DNA from: Candidatus Cloacimonadota bacterium | GTDB lineage: Bacteria; Cloacimonadota; Cloacimonadia; Cloacimonadales; JAIOQZ01 | Assembly: GCA_021108395.1 (NCBI GenBank) | Contig: JAIOQZ010000011.1 | Coordinates: forward strand, 51,898 to 115,897 | DNA: 64,000 nt | Reading direction: 5' to 3' | Shown: piece by piece, positions 54,213-62,302 of the stretch | How the letters are laid out: each line of letters opens with the position of its first letter | Position numbering within the stretch: the stretch's first letter is position 1 | Notes under the pieces: model-generated | The model's input: the letters and a program-made list of their open reading frames with translations, nothing else | Told to the model about the DNA's origin: nothing | The model's database searches: none | Made by a program: the position numbers and the translations under genes

Positions 54213-54516
54213 AAGAGCAGGGGCGCTGCCCCTGAACCCCGTCCACTTTTTGTAAAAAGTGGAATCAAAAACTTCTGGCGGATGCTGCGCATCCTTGTGT
54301 CAAAAGAATTATGGTTATGTGTCACTAAGAAAAACTATTGTACATTAGGATACGCAGTATCCGTAATAAGTTTTCGGTCTCGCCTGCGAAAATCGGCTTC
54401 ATAGCCGATTGTTCGTCCCAGGAGCAAAAGGTGTTTACACCGTTTCTCCCAAAAAGGCGAGCTTGTCATGTAGCGGAGTGAGCTTTCAAAAGGTTCAGGG
54501 GCAGCGCCCCTGTCTT
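54213..54516. repeat. Palindromic intergenic element, copy E (304 bp)
   Basis: Left end AAGAGCAGGGGCGCTGCCCCTGAACC; right end GGTTCAGGGGCAGCGCCCCTGTCTT. Between them are a CCACTTTTTGTAAAAAGTGG hairpin, GGATGCTGCGCATCC, GGATACGCAGTATCC, an AATCGG-CTTCATAG-CCGATT hairpin, a GGTGTTTACACC hairpin and the GGCGAGCTTGTCATGTAGCGGAGTGAGC module of copy B. It fills most of the 467-base gap before ridA. Confidence 0.85.
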
Positions 54517-54570
54517 CCCCGTTCGCCGAAGACACAACGACCAAGCTGTTGCTAATAAAATAATTTTCCC

Positions 54571-54598
54571 TTGCCAGCTTTGCGCCTGCCGTTAACTT
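54571..54598 (+). promoter_or_regulatory. Promoter of ridA
   Basis: TTGCCA (54571-54576), 16 bases, TAACTT (54593-54598), 28 bases before the ATG. The -10 and spacer are identical to those of the thioredoxin promoter. Confidence 0.55.
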
Positions 54599-54626
54599 AC
54601 TGTCAAACCAGTTTGAAGGAGCACAC

Positions 54627-54998
54627 ATGAAGATTATCCACACGATGAAGGCGCCGGCAGCCATCGGGCCGTACTCGCAGGCCACCGTCTGCAACGGCAT
54701 ACTCTACAGCAGCATGCAGATCGGCATCGACCCGTCCAACGGCAAGCTGGCCGAGGGCTTCATCGCCCAGGTCGAGCAGGTGATGCACAACCTGCGCGGC
54801 ATCCTCGAAGAGGCCGGGCTGGGCTTCGGCAAGGCGCTACAGGCAAGGGTCTGTCTCACCGACCTGGACAATTACAAACCTTTCAACGACATCTACAGCC
54901 GCTATTTCCGCGAAGTATTGCCGGCGCGCGAAGTGGTCGAGGTGAGCCGCCTGCCGGTCGGCGCCCAGGTGGGTGTTTCGCTCATCGCGTCTTCGTAG
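54627..54998 (+). CDS. ridA: RidA/YjgF-family enamine/imine deaminase
   Basis: 123 residues with the family signatures AIGPYSQATVCNGILYSS, QVMHNLRGILEEAG, KALQARVCLTDLDNY and PAREVVEVSRLPVGAQVGVSLIAS; the active-site Arg is in QARVCLTD. It hydrolyses reactive enamine/imine intermediates made by PLP enzymes from serine or threonine. AAGGAG lies before the ATG. A weak GC hairpin with a T-rich tail follows at about 55040, before the flagellar promoter. Confidence 0.94.
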   Translation: MKIIHTMKAPAAIGPYSQATVCNGILYSSMQIGIDPSNGKLAEGFIAQVEQVMHNLRGILEEAGLGFGKALQARVCLTDLDNYKPFNDIYSRYFREVLPAREVVEVSRLPVGAQVGVSLIASS

Positions 54999-55106
54999 TC
55001 ACGCGGAAGATGTTTCCTTGCGCGGAAAGTATCTCCGCCGCTCGGCGCGTCGTCTTGTTTTTGCTATTTTTCTGTCCTGACGCCACTTAGCCCGCCACCG
55101 GTTCAT

Positions 55107-55123
55107 TGGCACCGCGCTTGCAT
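55107..55123 (+). promoter_or_regulatory. Sigma-54 promoter of the flgB operon
   Basis: TGGCAC (55107-55112), CGCGC, TTGCAT (55118-55123). GG and GC lie exactly ten bases apart. The predicted RNA start is near 55133, about 16 bases before flgB. Confidence 0.82.
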
Positions 55124-55148
55124 TTAATGCAGGCAGAGGTCATGAACA

Positions 55149-55565
55149 ATGGTGAACAAATTTCTGTTTGAAGGCACAGTTGTGCCCGAACTCGAACGTG
55201 CGCTCGACGTCCAGTCGGCGCGGCATCGAGTTCACGCCAACAACATAGCCAATGTGAACACCCCATGCTACCGCGCCCGTGAGGTAAGCTTCGAGACCGA
55301 ATACCGCCGCCACCTCGACCGCCACCCCAAACCATCCGCCCTCACCCACGAAGACCACATCCCCCTGGGCCGCCGTCCGTTGGACCGCATGCGCCCGGAG
55401 ATAACCTTTGCCGACAGCCGCCGCAACGACAGCGGCCTGAACAATGTGGACATCGACCACGAGATGGCGGAGCTGGCCAAGTCCAACATGCGCTACGAGA
55501 TGGACATCGCGCTCATCAAGAAAAGATTCAAACTTCTACGCAACGCTATCAGGGGCCGCTCGTAG
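55149..55565 (+). CDS. flgB: Flagellar basal-body rod protein FlgB
   Basis: 138 residues. ALDVQSARHRVHANNIANVNTPCYRAREVSFE is the rod-protein N-terminal motif (normally NxANxxTPxY), and VDIDHEMAELAKSNMRYEMDIALIKKRFKLLRNAI is the C-terminal helix. It forms the proximal rod with FlgC. Another ATG eight bases upstream is out of frame. First gene of the sigma-54-driven operon, 15 bases before flgC. Confidence 0.95.
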   Translation: MVNKFLFEGTVVPELERALDVQSARHRVHANNIANVNTPCYRAREVSFETEYRRHLDRHPKPSALTHEDHIPLGRRPLDRMRPEITFADSRRNDSGLNNVDIDHEMAELAKSNMRYEMDIALIKKRFKLLRNAIRGRS

Positions 55566-55580
55566 CGGCAGGAGTGAGTT

Positions 55581-56078
55581 ATGCTGAACAGCTTGTTCGG
55601 AACCATCGATATCGGCGCCTCGGGACTCAATGTGCAGCGCACGCGCCTGAACATTGTCGCCCAGAACATCGCCAACGCGGAAACAACCCGCACCGAGGAT
55701 GGCGAGGCCTACCGTCGGCAAATCGCCGTGGTCGAGGCAGGGACGTGCGATGGGCGCTTCCGCGAGACGCTGCGGGAATCGCAGTTGCAGCTCGACCGCA
55801 CCAGCGCCAACCACATGCCCGCCGGCCGTTCCCGCGCCATCGAGCGCTGTGGTAGCGCCGGCGTACATGTGGCGGGAGTCATCGACGACCCGGCGCCGTT
55901 CAAGATGATCTACGATCCACACCATCCCGACGCTGACGAGAACGGCTATGTGGCGATGCCCAACGTGAACATCGTGCAGGAGATGACCGAGCTCATCAAC
56001 ACGACGCGTTCTTTCGAGGCCAACGTCACCGTCATCACCAGCGCCAAAGAAATGATTCGCAAAGCCATCAAATTGTAG
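55581..56078 (+). CDS. flgC: Flagellar basal-body rod protein FlgC
   Basis: 165 residues. GASGLNVQRTRLNIVAQNIANAETTRTEDGEAYRRQ and the C-terminal YVAMPNVNIVQEMTELINTTRSFEANVTVITSAKEMIRKAI are diagnostic of FlgC. Rod component together with FlgB, exported by the flagellar type III apparatus, so no signal peptide. GGAGTGAG precedes the start. The next small gene begins 13 bases later. Confidence 0.96.
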   Translation: MLNSLFGTIDIGASGLNVQRTRLNIVAQNIANAETTRTEDGEAYRRQIAVVEAGTCDGRFRETLRESQLQLDRTSANHMPAGRSRAIERCGSAGVHVAGVIDDPAPFKMIYDPHHPDADENGYVAMPNVNIVQEMTELINTTRSFEANVTVITSAKEMIRKAIKL

Positions 56079-56091
56079 GAGACAGGCTACC

Positions 56092-56382
56092 ATGAACGAA
56101 CATTTGATGCGTGTTTACAGCCAGGAGTCCGCCCCGTCCGACCGCGCCGCACAGCAGCATGGTCTTCGTCAGCAGCGGGCAGGCCTGCAAAAATCGCTTG
56201 TGCAAAACGACAATCGGGCACATACTTTCAGTGTGCGACCCGACGAGCTTACCCAGTTGCTCAGCGACGATGAGAAAGACGCGCTGTCCGCGATATTCAC
56301 GGGCGGCCATTCACCTCACGCCTATGGCGCCACAACAGACGGGGTTCGTTTTTGCGGCGCCCTGGTTGATCGAACTGTATAA
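56092..56382 (+). CDS. Small protein of unknown function between flgC and fliE
   Basis: 96 residues, no signal or membrane segment. The Gln/Arg-rich first half is probably disordered; the second half has RPDELTQLLSDDEKDALSAIF, a helical pair, then HSPHAYGATTDG. GGAGACAGG precedes the ATG and the spacing to flgC (13) and fliE (14) fits an operon member. Another frame (56111-56404) overlaps but has no ribosome site. I do not recognise it; it may be a local flagellar accessory. Confidence 0.6.
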   Translation: MNEHLMRVYSQESAPSDRAAQQHGLRQQRAGLQKSLVQNDNRAHTFSVRPDELTQLLSDDEKDALSAIFTGGHSPHAYGATTDGVRFCGALVDRTV

Positions 56383-56396
56383 GCAGGGAGAGAGCA

Positions 56397-56708
56397 ATGA
56401 TTGATGCGCGAGTCGAAGCGATCCGGCAGATGCAGCAGATGCAACGGCAGGCCGCAGGACAACAGCAAACCCAGCAAGACGCCACTGAAGTGTCGTTCGG
56501 TAGTATGCTGAAGCAATACATGACCGATGTAAACGATATGCAGGTGCAAGCCGACGACCAGATTCGCCGGGCCATCGCCGGTGAAGACATCGATCCTCAC
56601 AACGTCATGCTGGCGGTCGAAAAAGCCGACATCGCCTTCGAGATGGTGATGAAGATTCGCAACAAAATGCTCGAAGCCTATCAGGAAGTGATGAAAACGC
56701 AGGTTTAA
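56397..56708 (+). CDS. fliE: Flagellar hook-basal body protein FliE
   Basis: 103 residues. TEVSFGSMLKQYMTDVNDMQVQADDQIRRAIAGEDIDPHNVMLAVEKADIAFEMVMKIRNKMLEAYQEVMKTQV is the FliE pattern, connecting MS ring and rod. The N-terminal 25 residues are Gln-rich. GGGAGAG precedes the ATG. The flgB-flgC-fliE-fliF order is the common one. Confidence 0.94.
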   Translation: MIDARVEAIRQMQQMQRQAAGQQQTQQDATEVSFGSMLKQYMTDVNDMQVQADDQIRRAIAGEDIDPHNVMLAVEKADIAFEMVMKIRNKMLEAYQEVMKTQV

Positions 56709-56784
56709 CCGTCGCTTCGACAAGACGTACAAAGGGCTAACGTGAACACAGCTTTCAGTGGACACGTCTTCTTAGGGGACACAC

Positions 56785-58419
56785 ATGAAACATTATTTTT
56801 TCGACTTCAAGAACAAGGCCGGCGACATTTACCAGCGACTCGAGGCGCGCCAGAAGATCGTGCTGGGCGCTCTGCTGTTGATGACCATCGTCGCTTTCGC
56901 CTTTCTGGTGCATGTGAGCACCCGCACCCACTACGAGTTGCTCTTTGGCAATATGGAGCCGCAGCAGGCGAATCAGGCCATCGAGAAGCTCGACGAGATG
57001 AAGGTGCCCTACCGTCTGAGAAATGGCGGCACCGCTATTCTGGTACCGCAGGATCGCGTATATGAAACGCGCATCAGGCTCTCGGGCGAGGGAGTCATTC
57101 CCCAGGCCGGTCGTGGGTTCGAGGTGTTCGACAAACCGAACCTGGGCATGACCGAAAAGATTACAGACATCAAATATCAACAGGCACTGGCGGGCGAGCT
57201 CGAGCGCACCATCGCTTCCATCGACCGCGTAGATGACGTTCGCATTCAGCTTGTGCTGCCCAAAGAACGCCTCTTTGCCGAGGATCAGAAAGACGCTACC
57301 GCATCGGTGTTTCTGCGTCTGAGCAGCCGACTGAAAGAAGCCCAGGTGCAAGGCATCGCCAACCTCGTGGCCGCCGCCGTCGAGGGCCTCGACGCAGCCG
57401 ACGTGACCATCACCGACCAGAACGGCAACACGCTTTCAGAGGTACACGACGAGAACTTTGCCGGTACCTGGGACAGGCTGCGCTATCAGCGCGCTGTAGA
57501 AGAAGACCGCCGCCAGAAGATTCAGTCGATGCTCGACAATTTGCTCGAACCCGGCAACGCGGTGGTGCGCGTCACCGCCGATCTCGACTTCGATAAAATC
57601 GAAACGACGATGGAAACGTTCAATCCCGAGGGGAAAACACCGCGCTCGGAAGAAATAGAATCTACCCAGTCCAGCGAAACCTACACCCCCTCCGGCGATA
57701 TCGAAAACGTCGCCATGGCCGACGAAAACATCACGACACAGACCGAGCACATCATCACCAACTACGAGATCGACCACACCTTGCGCAGCATCAGCAACAC
57801 GCCAGGCGCCATTCGTAAGCTCAGCGTAGCTGTGAACGTGAACCACCGGCTCGATATTGTCGAGGTGGATGGCGAGACAGTGGAACGCTATGAAGAGCGC
57901 AGCGCCGCCGAGCTGGCCAACATCGAATCGCTGGTGCGCAATGCCGCCGGTTACAGCACAGACCGCGGGGACGAACTGGTTGTCACCAGCTTCAAGCTCG
58001 AAGACGACCGCCGCCGCGAGGAAGCCCGCCGACGCATGGAAGAAGAGCGCAGCGAACGTTTCTGGGAAATGGCCATCCGTCTGGGCATCCTGGTAGTATT
58101 GCTCATTCTCGTGTTCTCGCTGCTGGCACAGTTCCGCCGCGTTTTCGCGCCACCCGAAACTGAAGAAGAACTGGCCACTGTGCGTCAGACTCTTGCCGAT
58201 GGCGAGCCTGATACAGAAGGCTTCTATCCTGAGGGCGAAGAAGGCTTGCCGATGGGTGAGGGCAAAATATCCTACAGTTTTAAACCAATGCAGGACATCA
58301 AGATCGAGCAAACCGACAGCCAGGTGTTGCAGGATGCCGTGCGCCAGTTCGTTGTTGACAACCCCGAAACGGCTGTCCGTCTCTTCAAAAGCTGGATGCT
58401 CGACAAAGGGCAAAGGTAA
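56785..58419 (+). CDS. fliF: Flagellar MS-ring protein FliF
   Basis: 544 residues. Membrane segments at about 27-45 and 435-455 flank the periplasmic ring-building parts (ALAGELERTIASIDRVDDVRIQLVLPKERLF; ASVFLRL). The long middle part (EIESTQSSETYTPSGDIENVA) is the variable loop, and the C-terminus holds the FliG-binding tail (VRQFVVDNPETAVRLFKSWMLDKG). It forms the inner-membrane ring on which the motor is built. Usual length for the family. Confidence 0.96.
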   Translation: MKHYFFDFKNKAGDIYQRLEARQKIVLGALLLMTIVAFAFLVHVSTRTHYELLFGNMEPQQANQAIEKLDEMKVPYRLRNGGTAILVPQDRVYETRIRLSGEGVIPQAGRGFEVFDKPNLGMTEKITDIKYQQALAGELERTIASIDRVDDVRIQLVLPKERLFAEDQKDATASVFLRLSSRLKEAQVQGIANLVAAAVEGLDAADVTITDQNGNTLSEVHDENFAGTWDRLRYQRAVEEDRRQKIQSMLDNLLEPGNAVVRVTADLDFDKIETTMETFNPEGKTPRSEEIESTQSSETYTPSGDIENVAMADENITTQTEHIITNYEIDHTLRSISNTPGAIRKLSVAVNVNHRLDIVEVDGETVERYEERSAAELANIESLVRNAAGYSTDRGDELVVTSFKLEDDRRREEARRRMEEERSERFWEMAIRLGILVVLLILVFSLLAQFRRVFAPPETEEELATVRQTLADGEPDTEGFYPEGEEGLPMGEGKISYSFKPMQDIKIEQTDSQVLQDAVRQFVVDNPETAVRLFKSWMLDKGQR

Positions 58420-58427
58420 GGTGAATC

Positions 58428-59486
58428 ATGGCCGAAGATCTGATGAGCAATATCACAATGAGCAAAGAAAAGACCGAGGAATTCCAGAGAATTCTCAAGA
58501 ATTACTCTGGCGTGCAAAAGGCGGCCATCATTATGATCAGTATGGGCAAAGAAGGCTCGGCGGCCATAATGCAGAACCTTTCTGATGATGAAGTGGAACA
58601 GATTTCAGCGCAAATCGCGACCACCACTTCGGTGGAACCACTGGTGACCGAGGCGGTTTTCGAGGAATACTACCAGATGATAAAGGCCCAGCAATACATC
58701 TCGGTAGGCGGCATCGAATATGCCCGTGAGGTTCTCGAAGACGCCGTGGGCGACATGCGCGCGCTCGAAATCATCAAGAAAATCCAGCGCCTGCTACAGG
58801 TTCGAGGATTCAATGTCCTCAAACAAGTGGATAGTTCCCAGTTGCTCACTTTCATCCAGAAAGAACATCCGCAGACCATCGCCCTGGTGCTCACCCAGCT
58901 CGATCCTGGCCAGGCGGCCAATGTTGTCGGCGAGCTGCCCGAGGAGCTTCGCAACGACGTCATCATGCGTTTCGCAACCATGGAGCGCGTTTCGCAGGAC
59001 ATGATTACCACTGTCGAGCGGGTGCTCGAAGACCGCATAGACTTCAGCCAGCAGGGCACGAAGTTCGGTGGCATCACCGCCGCAGCCGAAATCATCAACA
59101 TGGTCGGCTCGACAATCGAGCGCTCTGTCCTCGAAGCCATCGCCGCCAAGGATCCCAAGCTGGCCACCGAAATCAAGAACCTCATGTTCGTCTTTGAAGA
59201 CATCCTCTACCTCGACGACCGCACCATCCAGAAAGTGCTGCGCGACATCGACCAGAAGGATCTGGCTCTGGCGCTCAAGGGCGCCAACGACGAAGTGCGC
59301 GACAAGATGTTCAACAACATGTCCGAACGCGCCGCCACCATCATCCAGGAAGAGATGGAGTTTGCCGGCCCCGTCCGCCTGCGCGATGTCGAAAACGCGC
59401 GGCAGAATATCCTCGATATCATCCGCAAGCTCGAAGAACTGGGCGAAATCCAGCTCACCAAGGGCGGCGAATCGTTCATCGAATAG
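58428..59486 (+). CDS. fliG: Flagellar motor switch protein FliG
   Basis: 352 residues. N-terminal YSGVQKAAIIMISMGKEGSAAIMQNLSDDEVEQIS, middle KEHPQTIALVLTQLDPGQAANVV with its EHPQ motif, and the C-terminal torque helix FVFEDILYLDDRTIQKVLRDIDQKDLALALKGANDEVRDKMFNNMSERA are all present. It sits on FliF and meets the stators. It starts eight bases after fliF. Several Met codons are available at the N-terminus; the first is used. Confidence 0.97.
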   Translation: MAEDLMSNITMSKEKTEEFQRILKNYSGVQKAAIIMISMGKEGSAAIMQNLSDDEVEQISAQIATTTSVEPLVTEAVFEEYYQMIKAQQYISVGGIEYAREVLEDAVGDMRALEIIKKIQRLLQVRGFNVLKQVDSSQLLTFIQKEHPQTIALVLTQLDPGQAANVVGELPEELRNDVIMRFATMERVSQDMITTVERVLEDRIDFSQQGTKFGGITAAAEIINMVGSTIERSVLEAIAAKDPKLATEIKNLMFVFEDILYLDDRTIQKVLRDIDQKDLALALKGANDEVRDKMFNNMSERAATIIQEEMEFAGPVRLRDVENARQNILDIIRKLEELGEIQLTKGGESFIE

Positions 59487-59561
59487 TACGCGAATTGCCG
59501 CATGAGAGAACGCTCTCTTGCGCCTGACAAATAAACCCGACGATACAATGCCTGGACAGGA

Positions 59562-60293
59562 ATGGAAAATACTTTGACCAACGACATGACGCCGCAAAAC
59601 GGGAAAAGTCCCGTACTCAAGATCAGCTCGGACTACCCCATCAGGGGAGCGCGGGTTATTCCACACAAAGCGCAACATAAGGCTTTCGAGAAACCGGTGG
59701 GACTGGGTCACGATATGGTCGAGCGGATGCTGACGCACGAACTTTCCCGCGCCGAGCAGGCCTGGAAACAGAAGCTCGAAGAAGCGCGCCGGCAGTCCTA
59801 TGAAGAAGGTTTTGCCAATGGCTGCAAGGAAACGGAAAACAAGTTGCTGGGGCAGTTCAAAAAGTCCAATCAGATATTGAAAAAAACCGCCGAGCGATTC
59901 CACGCCGATGTAAACATTCTCATGCAGGAACAGGAGCAGAATATACTGCACCTCATCTTTGGCATTGCCCGCAAGGTGGTGGGACTCGATGTGTCGCTCA
60001 ACCCCGACATCGTGCTCGAGGTGCTGCGCCAGGCTCTGCGCCTCATGAACGAAAAGCAGGTGGTGCGCATTGTAGTCAATTCATCGGATCACGCGCATGT
60101 GCGAGACCATCTCGAACAGTTGCGCATGCAGTTCGACCTGCCGACCGGCGTCGAGATTGTGGCCAACGAATCACTCGAACCCGGCGGAGTCCGCCTCGAA
60201 AGCGAGTATGGCTCCATCGACGCCGACATCGCCACTCAGTTCGAGGAGATTTCTCGCAGGATGCTGAAAGATGACTCCCCCATCAGCGACTGA
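59562..60293 (+). CDS. fliH: Flagellar assembly protein FliH
   Basis: 243 residues: a basic N-terminus, a coiled coil (about 55-120; LSRAEQAWKQKLEEARRQSYEEGFANGCKE), then the FliH/SctL globular part (LHLIFGIARKVVGLDVSLNPDIVLEVLRQALRLM, ...GGVRLESEYGSIDADIATQFEEI). It regulates the FliI ATPase. The start is uncertain: ATG 59562 has a poor ribosome site and codons within the next 30 bases could serve. It overlaps fliI by 23 bases. Confidence 0.9.
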   Translation: MENTLTNDMTPQNGKSPVLKISSDYPIRGARVIPHKAQHKAFEKPVGLGHDMVERMLTHELSRAEQAWKQKLEEARRQSYEEGFANGCKETENKLLGQFKKSNQILKKTAERFHADVNILMQEQEQNILHLIFGIARKVVGLDVSLNPDIVLEVLRQALRLMNEKQVVRIVVNSSDHAHVRDHLEQLRMQFDLPTGVEIVANESLEPGGVRLESEYGSIDADIATQFEEISRRMLKDDSPISD

Positions 60294-61593
60294 TTTCTCG
60301 AAATACGAGACTATCCTCGAACGGGTGAACCCCATCCGTCAGAACGGGACTGTCTCTCAAGTCATCGGCCTCATTGTCGAGAGCCACGGCCCCACAGCTT
60401 CCATTGGCGACATCTGCTACATCCACAGCCGTGACGGCACCAACCATGTGGCCGAAGTGGTCGGCTTCAAGAAAGGCAAAACCCTGCTCATGCCGTTGAA
60501 AGAGCTTTACGGCATCGCCCCCGGCAACCAGGTGAGCACTTTCTGCGAGCCGTTCAGCGTGGGCGTGGGCGACGAGCTCATTGGCCGCGTACTGGACGGC
60601 CTGGGCAATCCCATCGACGGCCTGGGCCAGCTGAAACTGCGCGAGAAACGCTCGGTGTATGCCAAGCCGCCCAACCCGCTCACACGGCAGCGCATCACCC
60701 AGCCGCTCGAGCTGGGCGTGCGCAGCATCGATGCACTGCTCACCTGCGGCAAAGGCCAGCGTACGGGCATCTTTGCCGGCAGTGGCGTGGGCAAAAGCGT
60801 TCTGCTGGGCATGATGGCCCGCAACACGACAGCCGACGTGAACGTTATCGCTCTCATTGGCGAACGTGGACGCGAGGTGCGCGATTTCATCGAAAGCGAT
60901 CTCGGCCAGCAAGGGTTGGCGCGTTCGGTGGTTGTCGTAGCCACGTCCGACCAGGCGGCGCTTACCCGCGTAAAGGGAGCGCAGGTGGCCACAACCATCG
61001 CCGAATACTTTCGTGACCAGGGCAAGGACGTCCTGCTGATGATGGACTCGGTGACGCGCTATGCTATGGCTTTGCGCGAGATTGGGCTGGCCATCGGTGA
61101 GCCGCCGACCACCAAAGGCTATACGCCATCAGTTTTCGCCAATATGCCCAAGCTGCTCGAACGCGCCGGAACATCGCACCGTGGCAGCATCACCGGGCTG
61201 TATGCCGTACTGGTGGAGGGCAACGACCTGGACGAGCCAGTTGCCGACGCCGCCCGCTCCATCCTTGACGGGCATATCGTGCTGAATCGCCGTCTGGCGA
61301 GCAAAGGACACTACCCGGCAGTCGATGTGCTACAGTCCATCAGCCGCGTGATGAGCAGCGTTATCAGTCGCGAGCACCGCGATGAAGCGCGCAAGATCAT
61401 CGAAGTGCTGGCCACCTATGCCGAAGCGGAAGACATGATCAACATCGGCGCGTATTCCGCAGGCACCAATCCCCGCGTCGATCACGCCATCTCGAAGATA
61501 GACGCAGTCAACAGATTCCTGCGTCAGGAAATAGAAGAAAAAGCGCCGTTCGATAAAATCATGGAGCAGTTCCATCGAATTATGGGCGCTTGA
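60271..61593 (+). CDS. fliI: Flagellum-specific ATPase FliI
   Basis: 440 residues, F1-beta-like. Walker A GIFAGSGVGKSVLLG, Walker B VLLMMDSVTRYA, ALIGERGREVRDFIE and GEPPTTKGYTPSVFANMPKLLERAG are all typical. It powers or aids export of flagellar proteins with FliH and FliJ. Translation is coupled to fliH by the 23-base overlap. The operon from flgB ends here; a second sigma-54 promoter follows before fliJ. Confidence 0.97.
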   Translation: MTPPSATDFSKYETILERVNPIRQNGTVSQVIGLIVESHGPTASIGDICYIHSRDGTNHVAEVVGFKKGKTLLMPLKELYGIAPGNQVSTFCEPFSVGVGDELIGRVLDGLGNPIDGLGQLKLREKRSVYAKPPNPLTRQRITQPLELGVRSIDALLTCGKGQRTGIFAGSGVGKSVLLGMMARNTTADVNVIALIGERGREVRDFIESDLGQQGLARSVVVVATSDQAALTRVKGAQVATTIAEYFRDQGKDVLLMMDSVTRYAMALREIGLAIGEPPTTKGYTPSVFANMPKLLERAGTSHRGSITGLYAVLVEGNDLDEPVADAARSILDGHIVLNRRLASKGHYPAVDVLQSISRVMSSVISREHRDEARKIIEVLATYAEAEDMINIGAYSAGTNPRVDHAISKIDAVNRFLRQEIEEKAPFDKIMEQFHRIMGA

Positions 61594-61618
61594 TCTTACT
61601 CGATTAATCCCCTCCTCA

Positions 61619-61735
61619 AAATCTGAATCATGATTTACAGGATTATGAAGTTGGAAGCCCGACAGTTTTTTGTCTTATCCTGAAATTTCTGAAATCCTGT
61701 GAATATCTTGAATCCAGCGAATCCCGATTCAGAAT
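61619..61735. repeat. Degenerate inverted-repeat element between fliI and fliJ
   Basis: Left arm CTGAATCATGATTTACAGGATT (61623-61644) is mirrored by a right arm holding AATCCTGT (61693-61700) and AATCCCGATTCAG (61720-61732). Each arm reads outward as AATCCTGT...GATTCAG. The element is AT-rich against the flanking genes and non-coding; only one copy is seen here. Confidence 0.55.
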
Positions 61736-61766
61736 ATTTATTAATCCTTCCCACTTGTACCCCCTT

Positions 61767-61783
61767 TGGCACCTCGATTGCGT
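61767..61783 (+). promoter_or_regulatory. Sigma-54 promoter of the fliJ operon
   Basis: TGGCAC (61767-61772), CTCGA, TTGCGT (61778-61783), again with GG and GC ten bases apart. The predicted RNA start is near 61793, 45 bases before fliJ. Confidence 0.8.
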
Positions 61784-61837
61784 ATTACCCAGTGAATTGT
61801 TCGATGAAGTGAGAATAAAATTCCGGAGTATGGATGT

Positions 61838-62290
61838 ATGAAGAAATTTGAGTTCTCTTTACAGAAGGTGATGGAAGTGCGGCAAACCGAGGAAAAGGTG
61901 TTACAGCGTGTCCTCGCTGATGCCAGGCACAAACTGCTGGAGGCCAGAGAGGATCTGGAAGCGCTGTTGCACAAGCTCGACCAGCATCTGGAGCGCAAAG
62001 GCAAGATGCACAGCGTCACTATGAACTCGGCACGCTATATGCTGTTGCAGAACTATATCCAGCTTCTGGAAGAGAACATCGACATCTCCCGCAAGCGCAT
62101 CGTCGAACTTGAGAAAGAGGAGAACGAGGCGCGTGAGAAATTGCTCGAGAAGTCGAAACAGAAAAAGGCTATCGAAAAGCTCCGTGACAATCGTTTTGAT
62201 GAATATCGACGCGAAATGAAGAAAGAGGAGCAGGTATTTCTCGACGAGATTACCGCCCAGAACGGCAACCAGAAGGCAATGTGGAAGTAA
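61838..62290 (+). CDS. fliJ: Flagellar export chaperone FliJ
   Basis: 150 residues, almost entirely coiled coil, starting FEFSLQKVMEVRQTEEKVLQRVLADARHKL as FliJ proteins do and ending with a charged helix. It acts with FliI at the export gate. CGGAG lies upstream of the ATG. First gene behind the second sigma-54 promoter and 12 bases before the motE-like gene. Confidence 0.92.
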   Translation: MKKFEFSLQKVMEVRQTEEKVLQRVLADARHKLLEAREDLEALLHKLDQHLERKGKMHSVTMNSARYMLLQNYIQLLEENIDISRKRIVELEKEENEAREKLLEKSKQKKAIEKLRDNRFDEYRREMKKEEQVFLDEITAQNGNQKAMWK

Positions 62291-62302
62291 GCGGAGGACA
62301 TC

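Noticed and set aside
51925-54516. Insertion sequence explanation for repeat copies D and E
   Set aside because: No transposase frame lies inside or between the copies; the sequence between them is an intact prolyl oligopeptidase gene.
54999-55080. Terminator after ridA
   Set aside because: CGCC/GGCG with a T-rich tail exists near 55030-55060, but the stem is only four to five pairs.
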